A stretch of DNA of 64,000 bases from assembly GCF_000234805.1 (NCBI RefSeq), contig NC_016645.1:248001-312000 (forward strand), read 5' to 3'. Shown here piece after piece: positions 24,939-34,200 of the stretch. Numbering within the stretch: the stretch's first letter is position 1; every line of letters begins with the position of its first letter. Both the position numbers and the translations under genes were made by a program. The notes under the pieces were generated by a model. It did no database searches, had not been told where the DNA came from, and was given only the letters and a program-made list of their open reading frames with translations. The DNA comes from Pyrobaculum ferrireducens (GTDB taxonomy: Archaea; Thermoproteota; Thermoprotei; Thermoproteales; Thermoproteaceae).

Positions 24939-25494
24939 CCCCCTTAGAGACGCCGTGGAGAAGCTGAGGCGCGACTTCCCAGGCAAGTCCCACAGCTGGA
25001 TTAAAAGGGCCTTGCTGAGGCTCGGCGACGTGAGAGAGGTGAGGGACGGCCTCTACCTCGTCGAAGGCCGTAGAGAGCTCGGCGATTGGAAGCCTCTGTA
25101 TCAAGTCTGGTTTTCCAACGCCGACAGGAGGTGGTACTGCAGTTGTTACCTTACGCAATTCGGCCTCCGCAGAAGGCGGGATATATGCACCCACGTAGCC
25201 GCTGTGCTTCTCTTTAGGCGCTACAAGAAAGCATTGGAGAGGGTTCAACATAGGCGGGTCTACATCGCCGAGGCTGAGGTGGAGCGCCGGCAGAAAATCG
25301 CCGCCAACGGAGAGCTCTACCTAAAGCCTGTGAGAAGCCTCCCCCTCTTCGCCAGCCCCCGCTACCGCGTATTTGTCATATCAGAGGAGAGGCGTATTGT
25401 CATTAAATGCGGCGGCTACGTCGTAGCGGAGGCCGAGGGGGAGGAAGTCCCCCTGGCCACCGCCAAATTCCTGGCGGAGAGTTATGAGAGTTAA
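24928..25494 (+). CDS. SWIM zinc-finger protein
   Basis: A 188-residue protein. The segment WYCSCYLTQFGLRRRRDICT followed by H gives the C-x-C-x(n)-C-x-H signature of SWIM zinc fingers (Cys at about 70 and 72, Cys-x-His about 87-89). SWIM domains bind DNA or proteins and are often found near recombinases or helicases. Flanks are basic. It overlaps the ATPase gene by 11 bases and the next gene by 11, so it is co-translated. Its partner might be the RadA paralogue two genes downstream. Confidence 0.78.
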   Translation: MRRDPLRDAVEKLRRDFPGKSHSWIKRALLRLGDVREVRDGLYLVEGRRELGDWKPLYQVWFSNADRRWYCSCYLTQFGLRRRRDICTHVAAVLLFRRYKKALERVQHRRVYIAEAEVERRQKIAANGELYLKPVRSLPLFASPRYRVFVISEERRIVIKCGGYVVAEAEGEEVPLATAKFLAESYES

Positions 25495-25921
25495 GACGAG
25501 GAAGGGAGTCTTTGAGTTAGTGCCAGACGCCTGGCAGAGGTACCGCCGCCTTTACGTAGACGTCTTCTCCATAGCGGCGGCGCTGAGCCAGCCTGAAGAG
25601 CTTTTTAAGTCGGCGGCTGAGGCGGGGCTCGACGCCGTCTTCGTGGTAGACGCCTGGAGCGAGACCCACATGCCCCTTGCAAGGCGCTTCCTCGAGCTGT
25701 GCCGTAGACACAGCGTAGACTGCCGCCTCTCTGAGCAGAAGCCCGCCGAGCTCTACGCCGTTGAGCTCTGCGAGGCGGAGTGCGGGGTGGGGTGCGCAGT
25801 TTTGACTAGGGATTACGACGCGGCTCTTAGGGCGGGGAAATGCGCCGTGTTGCTACTCCGCAGAGGCCGCATGTGGAGGGTAAGGTATTTCCCCCCGGGC
25901 GCTGGCGGTAGCCGTGCCTAA
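25484..25921 (+). CDS. PIN-like hypothetical protein
   Basis: A 145-residue protein with an alpha/beta layout. YVDVFSIAAAL, VFVVDAWSETHM and VLTRDYDAALRAGKCAVLLL resemble PIN-domain strands with acidic residues near strand ends (Asp near 26 and 52, Asp near 112). Four cysteines near residues 83-101 (LCEAECGVGC) are unusual. The PIN assignment is tentative. Overlaps its neighbours on both sides by 8-11 bases. Confidence 0.5.
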   Translation: MRVKTRKGVFELVPDAWQRYRRLYVDVFSIAAALSQPEELFKSAAEAGLDAVFVVDAWSETHMPLARRFLELCRRHSVDCRLSEQKPAELYAVELCEAECGVGCAVLTRDYDAALRAGKCAVLLLRRGRMWRVRYFPPGAGGSRA

Positions 25922-26849
25922 GAGGGCTAACGCGCCGGAGGAGTGTAGGTGGGTGTTTGACGTCTTTAGTGGAGAAAAGGCTGAGAGGGCTGTGGAGCTG
26001 TGCCTCCGGGGCTATACGCTTAGGAAAATGGCGTTGTTGACGCCGATGGAGCTGGCAGATCTTCTGGGCTACGACGAGGTGACTGACGCGGAGAAGGCGG
26101 CTAGGAGGCTGAGAGAGGCGGCCGGCGTCGACTCCCGGCCGGTGACCCTTGCCCAGCTGAGGCAGAGACAAGACCGCGTTTTAAAAACCGGCGTTGAGGA
26201 GTTCGATTCTAAAACCCCTTGGAGGGGGGTGAAATTCGGCCTCATATATGGATTCGCCGGGGAGTACGGCACTGGCAAGTCGTTATTCGCTAAGCAGATT
26301 TCGGCGGTTGCGCTGGCGGGAGGGCTTAAAGTGGCTTATTTCGACACAGAAGGCACCTTCGACGTGGATTCCGCCACAATAGAAAACCTCTTTAAAAGAT
26401 TCGGCGTCTCTAACGAGGCTGTTACCCAGTTTTATCTCTACCGCCCCACAGACTCCTTCCAGTTGATAGAACAAATTAGGGAGCTTCCAGAGGACGTGGA
26501 CGTGATAGTGGTAGACTCCCTAGTGGCCCCGTTCCGCGCGGAGTACCGGGGGAGGCAGTTGCTAGCCCCTAGGCAACAAGCCATGCTCTACGCCTTGAAT
26601 ATTTTACAGCGCTATACGAGACTGGGCAAGTTGGCTATTGTCACTGACCAAGTTATGGACGTGCCCACTATGTTTTCTACAAAAAGACCCGCCGGAGGCA
26701 ACGTACTGCTACATACCGTCCACGCGTTGTTTATGATGGAGAGGCCATCTAAACAGAAGCTTAAGGGAAAGATGTGGCCTCTAGACGTGCCCGGGATGTC
26801 TCCAGATACAGAAATTGAGTATGAAATACGGAGCGACGGCCTCTACTAA
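25914..26849 (+). CDS. RecA/RadA-family recombinase paralogue
   Basis: A 311-residue ATPase. An N-terminal helical domain (residues 1-90) with an HhH-like stretch (TPMELADLLGYDEVTDAEKA) precedes a RecA core: LKTGVEEFDSKTPWRGVKFG, Walker A FAGEYGTGKSLFAKQ at about 112-127, VAYFDTEGTFD, and Walker B VDVIVVDSLVAPFRAEYRG near 193. These match archaeal RadA, although the usual GGGIETG motif is replaced and the C-terminus is shorter. It is last in the DNA-transfer operon and may handle imported single-stranded DNA. GTG start overlaps the previous gene. Confidence 0.85.
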   Translation: MPKRANAPEECRWVFDVFSGEKAERAVELCLRGYTLRKMALLTPMELADLLGYDEVTDAEKAARRLREAAGVDSRPVTLAQLRQRQDRVLKTGVEEFDSKTPWRGVKFGLIYGFAGEYGTGKSLFAKQISAVALAGGLKVAYFDTEGTFDVDSATIENLFKRFGVSNEAVTQFYLYRPTDSFQLIEQIRELPEDVDVIVVDSLVAPFRAEYRGRQLLAPRQQAMLYALNILQRYTRLGKLAIVTDQVMDVPTMFSTKRPAGGNVLLHTVHALFMMERPSKQKLKGKMWPLDVPGMSPDTEIEYEIRSDGLY

Positions 26850-26881
26850 CCGCCGCGCCTCCGGCTGGTTGGCAGTGTTTA

Positions 26882-27008
26882 TTTACACAGGAGCCGGGAC
26901 GCGTTTTGTGCCGCGTGTACGCCCGGCGACCTGTTTACACTCAGCCTAGATGCGGCGTTTCTGCCGCCGGGTATAAACTGGGGAGGAGACACGGCGCACA
27001 GTTTACAC
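26882..27008. repeat. iteron-like cluster of TTTACAC motifs
   Basis: TTTACAC at 26882-26888, GTTTACAC at 26933-26940 and 27001-27008, and an inverted GTATAAAC at 26971-26978. Two of the units are followed by C/G-rich CCCGGCG-like sequence. The cluster lies in the 373-base gap between the recombinase gene and the pilin gene; no gene is seen in the gap. It may be an operator array, partition site or replication-type iterons. Confidence 0.4.
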
Positions 27009-27189
27009 CCGGCGGAATTCTAGGCGGCCGCAGTACATGGCATCAGAACAGCTGTCGCAACGCCTCCACGTCCACGCTTTGAAAAACGCCGCGGGGGCTC
27101 TACGTGTACCCATAAGGCCCCACGGCAGATCTCATATACTAGAGGCTGGGAGGGTAGAGAGGCGGTCTGGAGCGTTTATGAGATCTTTC

Positions 27190-27201
27190 TAAGGTTTTTC
27201 C
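27190..27201 (+). promoter_or_regulatory. shared TAAGGTTTTTCC box upstream of the pilin gene
   Basis: Identical 12-base box to 31197-31208. Its first base lies 33 bases before the ATG at 27223, against 35 before the GTG at 31232 in the other case. Likely a promoter element common to genes of this mobile block. Confidence 0.45.
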
Positions 27202-27222
27202 GCTCACTGGTTGGGGTTCTAC

Positions 27223-27750
27223 ATGCCTTTGAAAAAACCCAAGGAGGAGCCCAAAGCCGAAAAGGAGGAGGGGAGGACTGGGAGGGCTGTGGTGGCGGCG
27301 GCGCTGTTTTTGTTGATGGTGCTGGCGCCCGCCGCGCTGGCTCAGCAAGGCGGCAATAAGACCGGCGGCGCCGGCGGCGGTGTCTACAACTTCCCATTTA
27401 AGGAGCAGGTGCAACAAGCCGTAAAGAACCTGGCGGCGGCCTACGCCCTCATATTCTGGACCGTCGTGGTGCTTCTGGCGATCTACGCCGCAGTTAGCTG
27501 GATAGCAAGCCCCACTACCTGGGCGCGTTGGTCGGCTATTGTGACCATCGTCGACCACTACAAATCGATACTAATCGGCCTGGCGGCGGTACCCTTTATC
27601 CTAGCCGCGGTGATATTCGCCGCCAATCTAATCACCACGGGCTACGGCGCGGGGAGCATCGCAGACGCCGGCAGAACAGCTCTGGACTTTCTAAACGGGC
27701 TGTTAGTAAAATCGCTGGTGGACGCATTTGGGAATCTAAAGTTTTGGTGA
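27223..27750 (+). CDS. VirB2-like conjugative pilin candidate
   Basis: A 175-residue secreted membrane protein. A charged N-terminus (KKPKEEPKAEKEEGR) is followed by a hydrophobic stretch (VVAAALFLLMVLAPAALA) with an ALA|QQ signal-peptidase-like site near residue 40. A Gly-rich linker precedes two membrane helices (about 70-95 and 118-140) joined by a short polar loop. A long signal plus a two-helix hairpin is the layout of VirB2/TraA pilins and of archaeal CedA1/TedC. ATG 27223 is preferred to the TTG at 27211. The next gene overlaps its stop. Confidence 0.6.
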   Translation: MPLKKPKEEPKAEKEEGRTGRAVVAAALFLLMVLAPAALAQQGGNKTGGAGGGVYNFPFKEQVQQAVKNLAAAYALIFWTVVVLLAIYAAVSWIASPTTWARWSAIVTIVDHYKSILIGLAAVPFILAAVIFAANLITTGYGAGSIADAGRTALDFLNGLLVKSLVDAFGNLKFW

Positions 27751-28592
27751 TGTTCGACCTCCCCCCACACCTCTTTTTCCCCCTCGCCGTCCTCTCCGCC
27801 TACTTGCTGTACGGCGCCGTCTTGTACTCCTTCGGCGGCACCCACGGCAAGGAGAGGGCTCTCGACGTGTGGCATAGAGGAGGCGTCGGGTTTTTACTCT
27901 TCGCCGCCGCCACGGTGATCACCATCGCCCTAGGCGCCGCGGTGACTTTTTTCATAAGCCAGGCCTCCGCCGCCTTCAAGACGCCGCAGGTGGCGGGGGA
28001 GTTTAAACCCGTGTGTCTCTCCCACTTTACAGATAGAGACTACCTCCGCGCCGTGGAGAAGGCTTATCAATGCGCCGTCGGGGTCTACAGGCGTTATTTC
28101 GACGCCATAGCCAGCGGCTACGGCTCTATATTCACAGCCACGGCGCTGACGGGGGTGTTGGTAATAACTGGGGGCTACTCCATGGGCCTCTCCCAAGCCG
28201 CCATGCCCTACAGCTCCGCCGCCACAAGCGCGTTGCTAGCCCTAGCCGCCGCCGTGGCGGCCACATACGTCACATACGGCTTTGTCTTATTAATGGGCCT
28301 AGGCGCCGTTCTAGTCGCTGAAGAAAAAACTAGACACCTCGGCGCGTTGATACTAGGAGTCGCCGCGGGCTTCCCCCCGGCGCTGGCGGGAGGGGCAGAC
28401 GTCCTACAAACTATAAAAGTGCCGGAGGTAGACTGGAGTAAGTACATACTCTTCAGCTCACTGATAGGCGTCGCCGCAGACGCCGCGGCGGTAGCCGCCG
28501 TGACGGTGACAGCGCTATCAGTAGCCGCAGCCGCCGCCTACGCCATATCTAGAATATTCGACCACGCCGGGGCGCATTTAGCAATAGAGTAA
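27750..28592 (+). CDS. polytopic membrane protein, VirB6/CedA-like candidate
   Basis: A 280-residue membrane protein with about six hydrophobic segments (near 8-26, 45-68, 125-150, 160-190, 195-215 and 235-265) and one larger loop (70-120) containing two Cys. Size and topology fit the VirB6/CedA inner-membrane channel component of type IV secretion-derived DNA-import systems. Assignment is by position after the pilin and ATPases, not by a recognised motif. ATG 27750 uses the last base of the pilin stop (TGATG). Confidence 0.6.
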   Translation: MFDLPPHLFFPLAVLSAYLLYGAVLYSFGGTHGKERALDVWHRGGVGFLLFAAATVITIALGAAVTFFISQASAAFKTPQVAGEFKPVCLSHFTDRDYLRAVEKAYQCAVGVYRRYFDAIASGYGSIFTATALTGVLVITGGYSMGLSQAAMPYSSAATSALLALAAAVAATYVTYGFVLLMGLGAVLVAEEKTRHLGALILGVAAGFPPALAGGADVLQTIKVPEVDWSKYILFSSLIGVAADAAAVAAVTVTALSVAAAAAYAISRIFDHAGAHLAIE

Positions 28593-28831
28593 ACCCCCCT
28601 CCGCCGCGCCTCCGCCCTCTCTGCGCCAGCCCCGCGCGCCGGCGCCGAGCTGTCAGCGTTTGTATTTAACACTCTTCCTGTTAAGAAATACGACGACGGG
28701 TAAGGAAAAACATAGACGAGGTTGAAAGACGTATCTGCGCCGAAGATTTGGGCTTGGCCTGCGCCCTCCGCAGCCGCCTGGCGCCGATATTTTGCTACCT
28801 CCGCCTGGCAATCTGCCCCGCGGGGCTTCTC

Positions 28832-29200
28832 TCACCAGCGTCTTTTCCAAAATACTCTCGCCGTGGGGGGCCAGGCGTTTACAACTGCGGAGATCGCCTC
28901 GTCGATGAGGGCTAGGGCTTCCCAGGTTCTTATCCTCCACCTCGGGCTGTCCCGGCAGCGCTCCGCCACGTAACGCGCCGCGGCCAGCGCCCTGGCCACT
29001 GTATACGCCAGCCTCCTCACGTCAACCAGCCTGGGGGCTAGGCGCCTAATCCGCAGAGCCACGGAGAGGGGGTCAGAGAGGTTGCCTAGATAGACCGTGT
29101 CGCTGGGACGCCACCCCAGCTTCACGTAAAGCCTCAACCCCAAAACCCACATATAGCCAGAGACGCCGCCGATATCAACCCTCCCTATGTATAGGTACAT
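28832..29200 (-). CDS. hypothetical protein
   Basis: A 122-residue basic protein starting MYLYIGRVDIGGVSG; an upstream ATG at 29221 adds seven residues. The first half alternates strands (YMWVLGLRLYVKLGW), the second is helical with many Arg. It lies opposite in direction to the pilin operon and just left of the CRISPR leader. Family unknown. The small overlapping frames on the other strand look like shadows. Confidence 0.5.
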   Translation of the reverse strand: MYLYIGRVDIGGVSGYMWVLGLRLYVKLGWRPSDTVYLGNLSDPLSVALRIRRLAPRLVDVRRLAYTVARALAAARYVAERCRDSPRWRIRTWEALALIDEAISAVVNAWPPTARVFWKRRW

Positions 29201-29489
29201 ACCGCCCCGTACCGACAGCATGCGCCTTCAGCCTCCGCAACAACCCGCGCCTTCTGAGCCGCTGTCTCCAACACCCTCGCTCTAATCTCCCTAAACATAC
29301 CCCCCTGGGAGCCCCGGCATTTAACCATTTTTACAAGTCCAGAACCCCATTTACAAACATATAAACATGTGCACGGCGCGGCGAAGAACGGCGCTGGGTC
29401 TCGGCTTTCTCTACACCTCTGGCCCGCCGCCTCTGCGAAGAATGGCGATCGGCAAGCCTGAAAAGAGACATGTATGAATGTAAAGCGTG

Positions 29490-29564
29490 GCGGAAAAGCG
29501 TCCACCGAAGAAGCAAAAAACAGACGAAAAACTTAAAAACCCACAAAAACAATCAAAACCAGCC
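29490..29564 (+). promoter_or_regulatory. CRISPR leader with promoter
   Basis: A-rich sequence just before the first repeat. ACTTAAAAAC at 29531-29540 is the same ten bases as the TATA element of the tRNA-Met gene in this window, and would place the transcript start near 29559, six bases before the first repeat. The degenerate repeat at the other end agrees that this is the leader side. Confidence 0.6.
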
Positions 29565-30749
29565 CCAGAAATCAAAAGATAGTTGAAACATATATCTAAC
29601 GGATCGGCGTGGGGGTGTGGGTTTGCTCGCCCAGAAATCAAAAGATAGTTGAAACTTATTTTGGGGGAGGGAGTTAGGCGGTGGTGGGGGGCGGCCGACC
29701 AGAAATCAAAAGATAGTTGAAACGCGAGTATCTCGGCGGTTGCCAATCGGAGGGTTACAGTGGCCAGAAATCAAAAGATAGTTGAAACTGATCTCTTCTT
29801 TCGCCAGGAAAGATACTAGCTTGGCTATCCACCAGAAATCAAAAGATAGTTGAAACGCATACTGACTGTCTTTAATCCACACAAACGCAGACGGACCAGA
29901 AATCAAAAGATAGTTGAAACGCCAGAGCGCACGCCACAGCGCTGTCGCGCCCCCCGGAAAACCAGCAGCCAGAAATCAAAAGATAGTTGAAACTGATGAT
30001 GGGATCCTCAGTCATAATCCCGGCGCTTCAGTTTTTTACCCAGAAATCAAAAGATAGTTGAAACGAAAAGAATATTGGCGCGTATGACTTGCCCGTGCCA
30101 GGTGGGCCGCCAGAAATCAAAAGATAGTTGAAACAATACCTTTGCGCAGGTAGGTACATGTCCAAGGCAACCAACCTAACCAGAAATCAAAAGATAGTTG
30201 AAACGTCCACCATGAAGTTCAATGTGTAGTAAGCCTCTGTAGACGTCCAGAAATCAAAAGATAGTTGAAACGGCCTCTGCACCTGCCACGTGGTTGCTGG
30301 CACCTGCGTCGCCCCAGAAATCAAAAGATAGTTGAAACAGATTTTCAAGCAGAAGCTTGGGTAAATCTGGAATCTTGCTCCAGAAATCAAAAGATAGTTG
30401 AAACGTAGAGCAACTTCATAGGCTGGCAGTGATCCCTCAGCCATCTCCCAGAAATCAAAAGATAGTTGAAACGCGTGCTCTATGACGTCTCTCGCCTCCC
30501 GCAGGAGGGTGTCGTGGCCAGAAATCAAAAGATAGTTGAAACGCAATGGGGTTGCCCGGCGGTATGCCCGCGTGCTCCGTCTTTCCAGAAATCAAAAGAT
30601 AGTTGAAACTCGTACTTACCACCGGTAGTGTAGACCATCTCTATAGACGCCACCCAGAAATCAAAAGATAGTTGAAACCCCACCAGCGATGTCCCAGTGT
30701 AGTCCAGCAGGAGATCGGGGGCGCCCGGAAATCAAAAGATAGTTGAAAC
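29565..30749 (+). CRISPR. CRISPR array, 18 repeats and 17 spacers
   Basis: The 25-base repeat starts CCAGAAATC and ends GATAGTTGAAAC. It occurs 18 times, at 29565, 29631, 29699, 29764, 29832, 29896, 29969, 30040, 30110, 30180, 30247, 30314, 30380, 30448, 30518, 30585, 30654 and 30725. Spacers are 39-48 bases. All repeats are identical except the last, which reads CCGG instead of CCAG, marking the leader-distal end. Transcription rightward gives the 8-base crRNA handle GTTGAAAC, typical of Cas6-processed class 1 systems. No cas gene is present in this window, so Cas proteins must act in trans. The array lies between the VirB6-like gene and the giant membrane ORF. Confidence 0.98.
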
Positions 30750-31196
30750 TAGTTGTTATGAAAAAAAGGAGTGAGTAGGGATTTCGACGTGCGGCGCGCG
30801 GACGTGCCGCTGGCCGTTGGGGGCATATACTTAAGCTGGCCTCGCGCGCTCAACGGCGGAGTCCGCGGCTCCGGCCAGCAGTTGCAATCTACCTCCACAT
30901 GCGCCGCCGGGAGAGGCGTATGGGGTAGAGGCTGGGGTTGTGAAGCCCCTGGACTCCGACCTCAAGGCTGGTCGTAGTAGCTGTAGTGCTCCCAGCACTC
31001 CTCCCCACCCCCTCTCCTGCTAGTAAAGCGCCTCTCTGCGGACATACAGCCGGCCGCCAGGGTAGGGATGTGGTAATCTGTACGGCGTTCTGGGACGGCG
31101 CCGTAGATGGGACGGCCCCCTTTTCCTAGACTCCCAACTACTCCACTCCTCCCCGCGCTCCGAGCCCCCTTCACGGCCTCTCTTCTGAGGCTCTGG
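30750..31196. other. intergenic stretch after the CRISPR array, nothing recognised
   Basis: The frames seen on either strand are short and compositionally odd. No further repeat, RNA gene or clear promoter other than the box at 31197. Confidence 0.4.
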
Positions 31197-31208
31197 TAAG
31201 GTTTTTCC
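31197..31208 (+). promoter_or_regulatory. shared TAAGGTTTTTCC box upstream of the giant membrane gene
   Basis: Identical to the box at 27190-27201 and similarly spaced from the start codon (GTG 31232). Confidence 0.45.
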
Positions 31209-31231
31209 CGCCTCGTGGGGGGCCTCGCTTC

Positions 31232-34200
31232 GTGTCTGACTGGGTTGCGGCTCTCCACCTGGCGGCTGCCTTGTCTGCTCTGTATCTACTGTTGTGGAGG
31301 GGGGATGAGGAGTGGTATTTTCCCATATTTGCAGTTGTCACTGTGGTGTGGGCTGTGCCGCTGGTGACGGGCTTTGTGCTTCAGTTCTCCGCCCCCTACG
31401 TCCCGAACCCCCTCTACATCTACGGCTTCTACGAGGCGCCTGGGGGGTGGGCGGAGAGAATTAGAGCCACCGCCGAGGCGGCAAGGCTGGCGGCTGAGGC
31501 GGCGGCCTCCGCGTTGGAGGGGGCGGCGGTGGCCTCTTCTGTACTACAGACTTTGATGTTCCTCGGCGCGGTGGCGGCGGCTCCGCTCACCGGCGGGGGG
31601 TCTCTGGCGGCGGCTGTCTTCGCGCTCGCCGCCTGGCGCTACATGGACCCGGTGTTTCAGTTGGCCAACGCGGCGTATCAAGCGGCCGTTGGGGTGTATA
31701 TGGTGTTCCACTTGCTAGAGATACTCGCCTCCTGGGCTGAGAAGTGGTTTGGCCTCTTAATGGCGGCTGGGCTATTCCTCCTGCTGTTCCCCCGCGTGAG
31801 GACTTGGGGCGCCTTTCTCACGGCGCTGGCGCTGGCGTTATACACAGCCGCCGCGGTGGGCGCCTACCTCTCGCCGTTAGGGCTGGCGGTGGCCCAGTGG
31901 GCGGAGGAGACGGCAGAATGGGCTAAGTCGGCCCCCAGCTCCACGGGCTCTCTCTCGTATCTCGCAACGCGGGGGGAGGGGGTCGCCCTCCTCCGCTACC
32001 ACAACTACTTCTCACGCCGCTGGCTTGTGGAGGAGCTTAACAAAACCTGGACCTCTCTAAACCTCTCTAGGGGGGTTCCCAGATTTGACCTCCTCAGCGG
32101 CGTGAAGATACTGGCGGTTAACGGTAGTGACTGGGCGGCGGCGGGGCCGGGGGCGCCTGCCGTGCTCTACGTGGGGAGGAAGAACTTCACAGGGCTGGGG
32201 GCTGGCTCCCCATACGCCGTCTACGTCTGGCTGGACTACCCAGCCTCTATTACAAACGCCTCCCTCTGCCTCAACTACCCGGAGACCCCCCTGCCCAACG
32301 GCACGATGCCCTCCGGAGAGAGCGGCGAGCGGTGGCTTAGGAGGGCTAGGGCTGAGGAGTGCCGACTGCTGTCGGCGCTTTACCCCCTCTACGTTGTAGA
32401 CACCTCTAAGCCCAGCCATTGGCGGTTGCTACACGCCGGGGTCAACGCCACGGTGACATACGGCGGTGAGTTAGAAAGGGGGGAGAGGAGAGGCGCCGTC
32501 GGGGTCTGGGGCTGGGTTGTTAAGCCGGATGTCGAGGCGTGCGGCGTCGGCAACGCCGCTGGGGACTGCCGCGCGCTAGACGTCGCCGAGAGGCCAGGCC
32601 AGTTGAAATACGACGTAGGCTGGGACAGGCTGGAGTGGAGGAGGCCAGTTTTAAACACGGCGTGGTCAAACTTCTCTATTCTTCTGCCCAACGCCCCCAG
32701 ACCTGTAAAAGACGGCTCTATAGACTTCTACAAGTGGAGGCGGACTTGTGAGTGGTGTTGCCGCTACGTCAACGGCACGTGTGTAGAGCGGTGTTCCTCA
32801 ACTAGAGAGGAGTGGCAGGAGCCGCGGTACCGCAAGAAGCTGGAAACCCGCCAGCTACAGATAGCTACTATACACCTAGGTAAGCCCTGGGAGCCCTTGG
32901 AGGTGCGGAACGGCGCAGAGATCCCGAAGGTGGACGCGGCTATGCCCTACACCTATAGAGACTGGGAGGTTTGGCACGAGGTGAAATACGGCGATTGGGA
33001 GGGAGACGGGGAGCCTCCCCCCGCCGCCTACTGCTACGTACACGACAACCGCACCTATATGAGAATTAGGTTTTGGGACGTCCAACGCGCCGCTAGATAC
33101 GTCTACGGTTTTGTCTGGATGCGGGGGGTCGCCGTGGAGGTGGACGACCGCCGCTCCGCGCTTCCAGATGAATACGGAGACGCGCCGGTTGCCGACGGCG
33201 ACGGGGTGGCGGTGGTGAATCTCCTCCGCGGCGCGGAGTACGACCAAGAGTGCCACGTGGCTTACTACGGCGCAGATGAGCCAAATTGGCGCCACGTGCC
33301 CATGGCGGCTGGAAACATGTCTAAAACCTCCCGGGACTACTTCCTATCTGTCCTCGCAGGTGGGAACTACAGCCGTAGATACGTAGAGGCCCTCTCCCGG
33401 CTGATTCCGCCGAATACCTCAAGCCCGGTGGCTGAGGCGGCGGGGGGCGAGCTGGGGTACTTCGCGTCTATTGCCCCGAGGCTCTTCTTCCCAATGCCTG
33501 ACCTAGAGCCGAGGAGTTATAAAGCCGGGCAGTTTAAAATACTCTGCGCCCGCTTCGCCTGGGATAACAACGGCGAGGGCGGCAAAGCCGCCTGGGGGAG
33601 GCTCCTCCTGCACCCGGGGGAGGAGGTGTGGCTCTTCGGCTACTCCCTGGGGGATTCCAGAGCCACGAGGGAGTCTATCTCAGCCCTGGCGGAGAGGTGG
33701 AGGTGGATGCTGGCGCACCCGCCCCCTCCCCCGCCCGCCTCGTTGGCGCCTCGCTGGCCCATTCCCTGGAATAACTGGACCTCCCTCCCATACAAGCCGG
33801 CGGACGCGCCCCCAATGCCGCCGCCCGACCCCAGGTGGGGCGTGTCTATGTGGGACGTGGGGCTTGTTCTAAACCCCATCGAGCTCTTCGGCACGTTGCT
33901 GGGTAGGCTCTGGTGGAGTATCTACGTGGCGTTGCTGACGCCGGTTTTTGTCTTCGAGGCGTTGGCGGCGGTGTTCGGCTTCCCCTCCGCCTCTCGCTAT
34001 CTGCTTTACATAGTTATAAACGTAATTCAAGACCTCACCTACTGGCTGGGCATTAGGCTGTTTCTCAAGGCGAGGCTGGCGTATAGGCTGGGCAGGGCCG
34101 CCGGCTCCCCAGTCAAGAGGGCCTCCGCCAGGCTGGTTAGGAGGCTCGCCCACAGGGGGTGGGCTAAGTACAGAGAGAGGCCGGGGGAGCGGGCTGTTAG

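Noticed and set aside
29185-30546. Minus-strand frames through the CRISPR leader and array
   Set aside because: They translate the repeat units (recurring FNYLLISG) and are not proteins.
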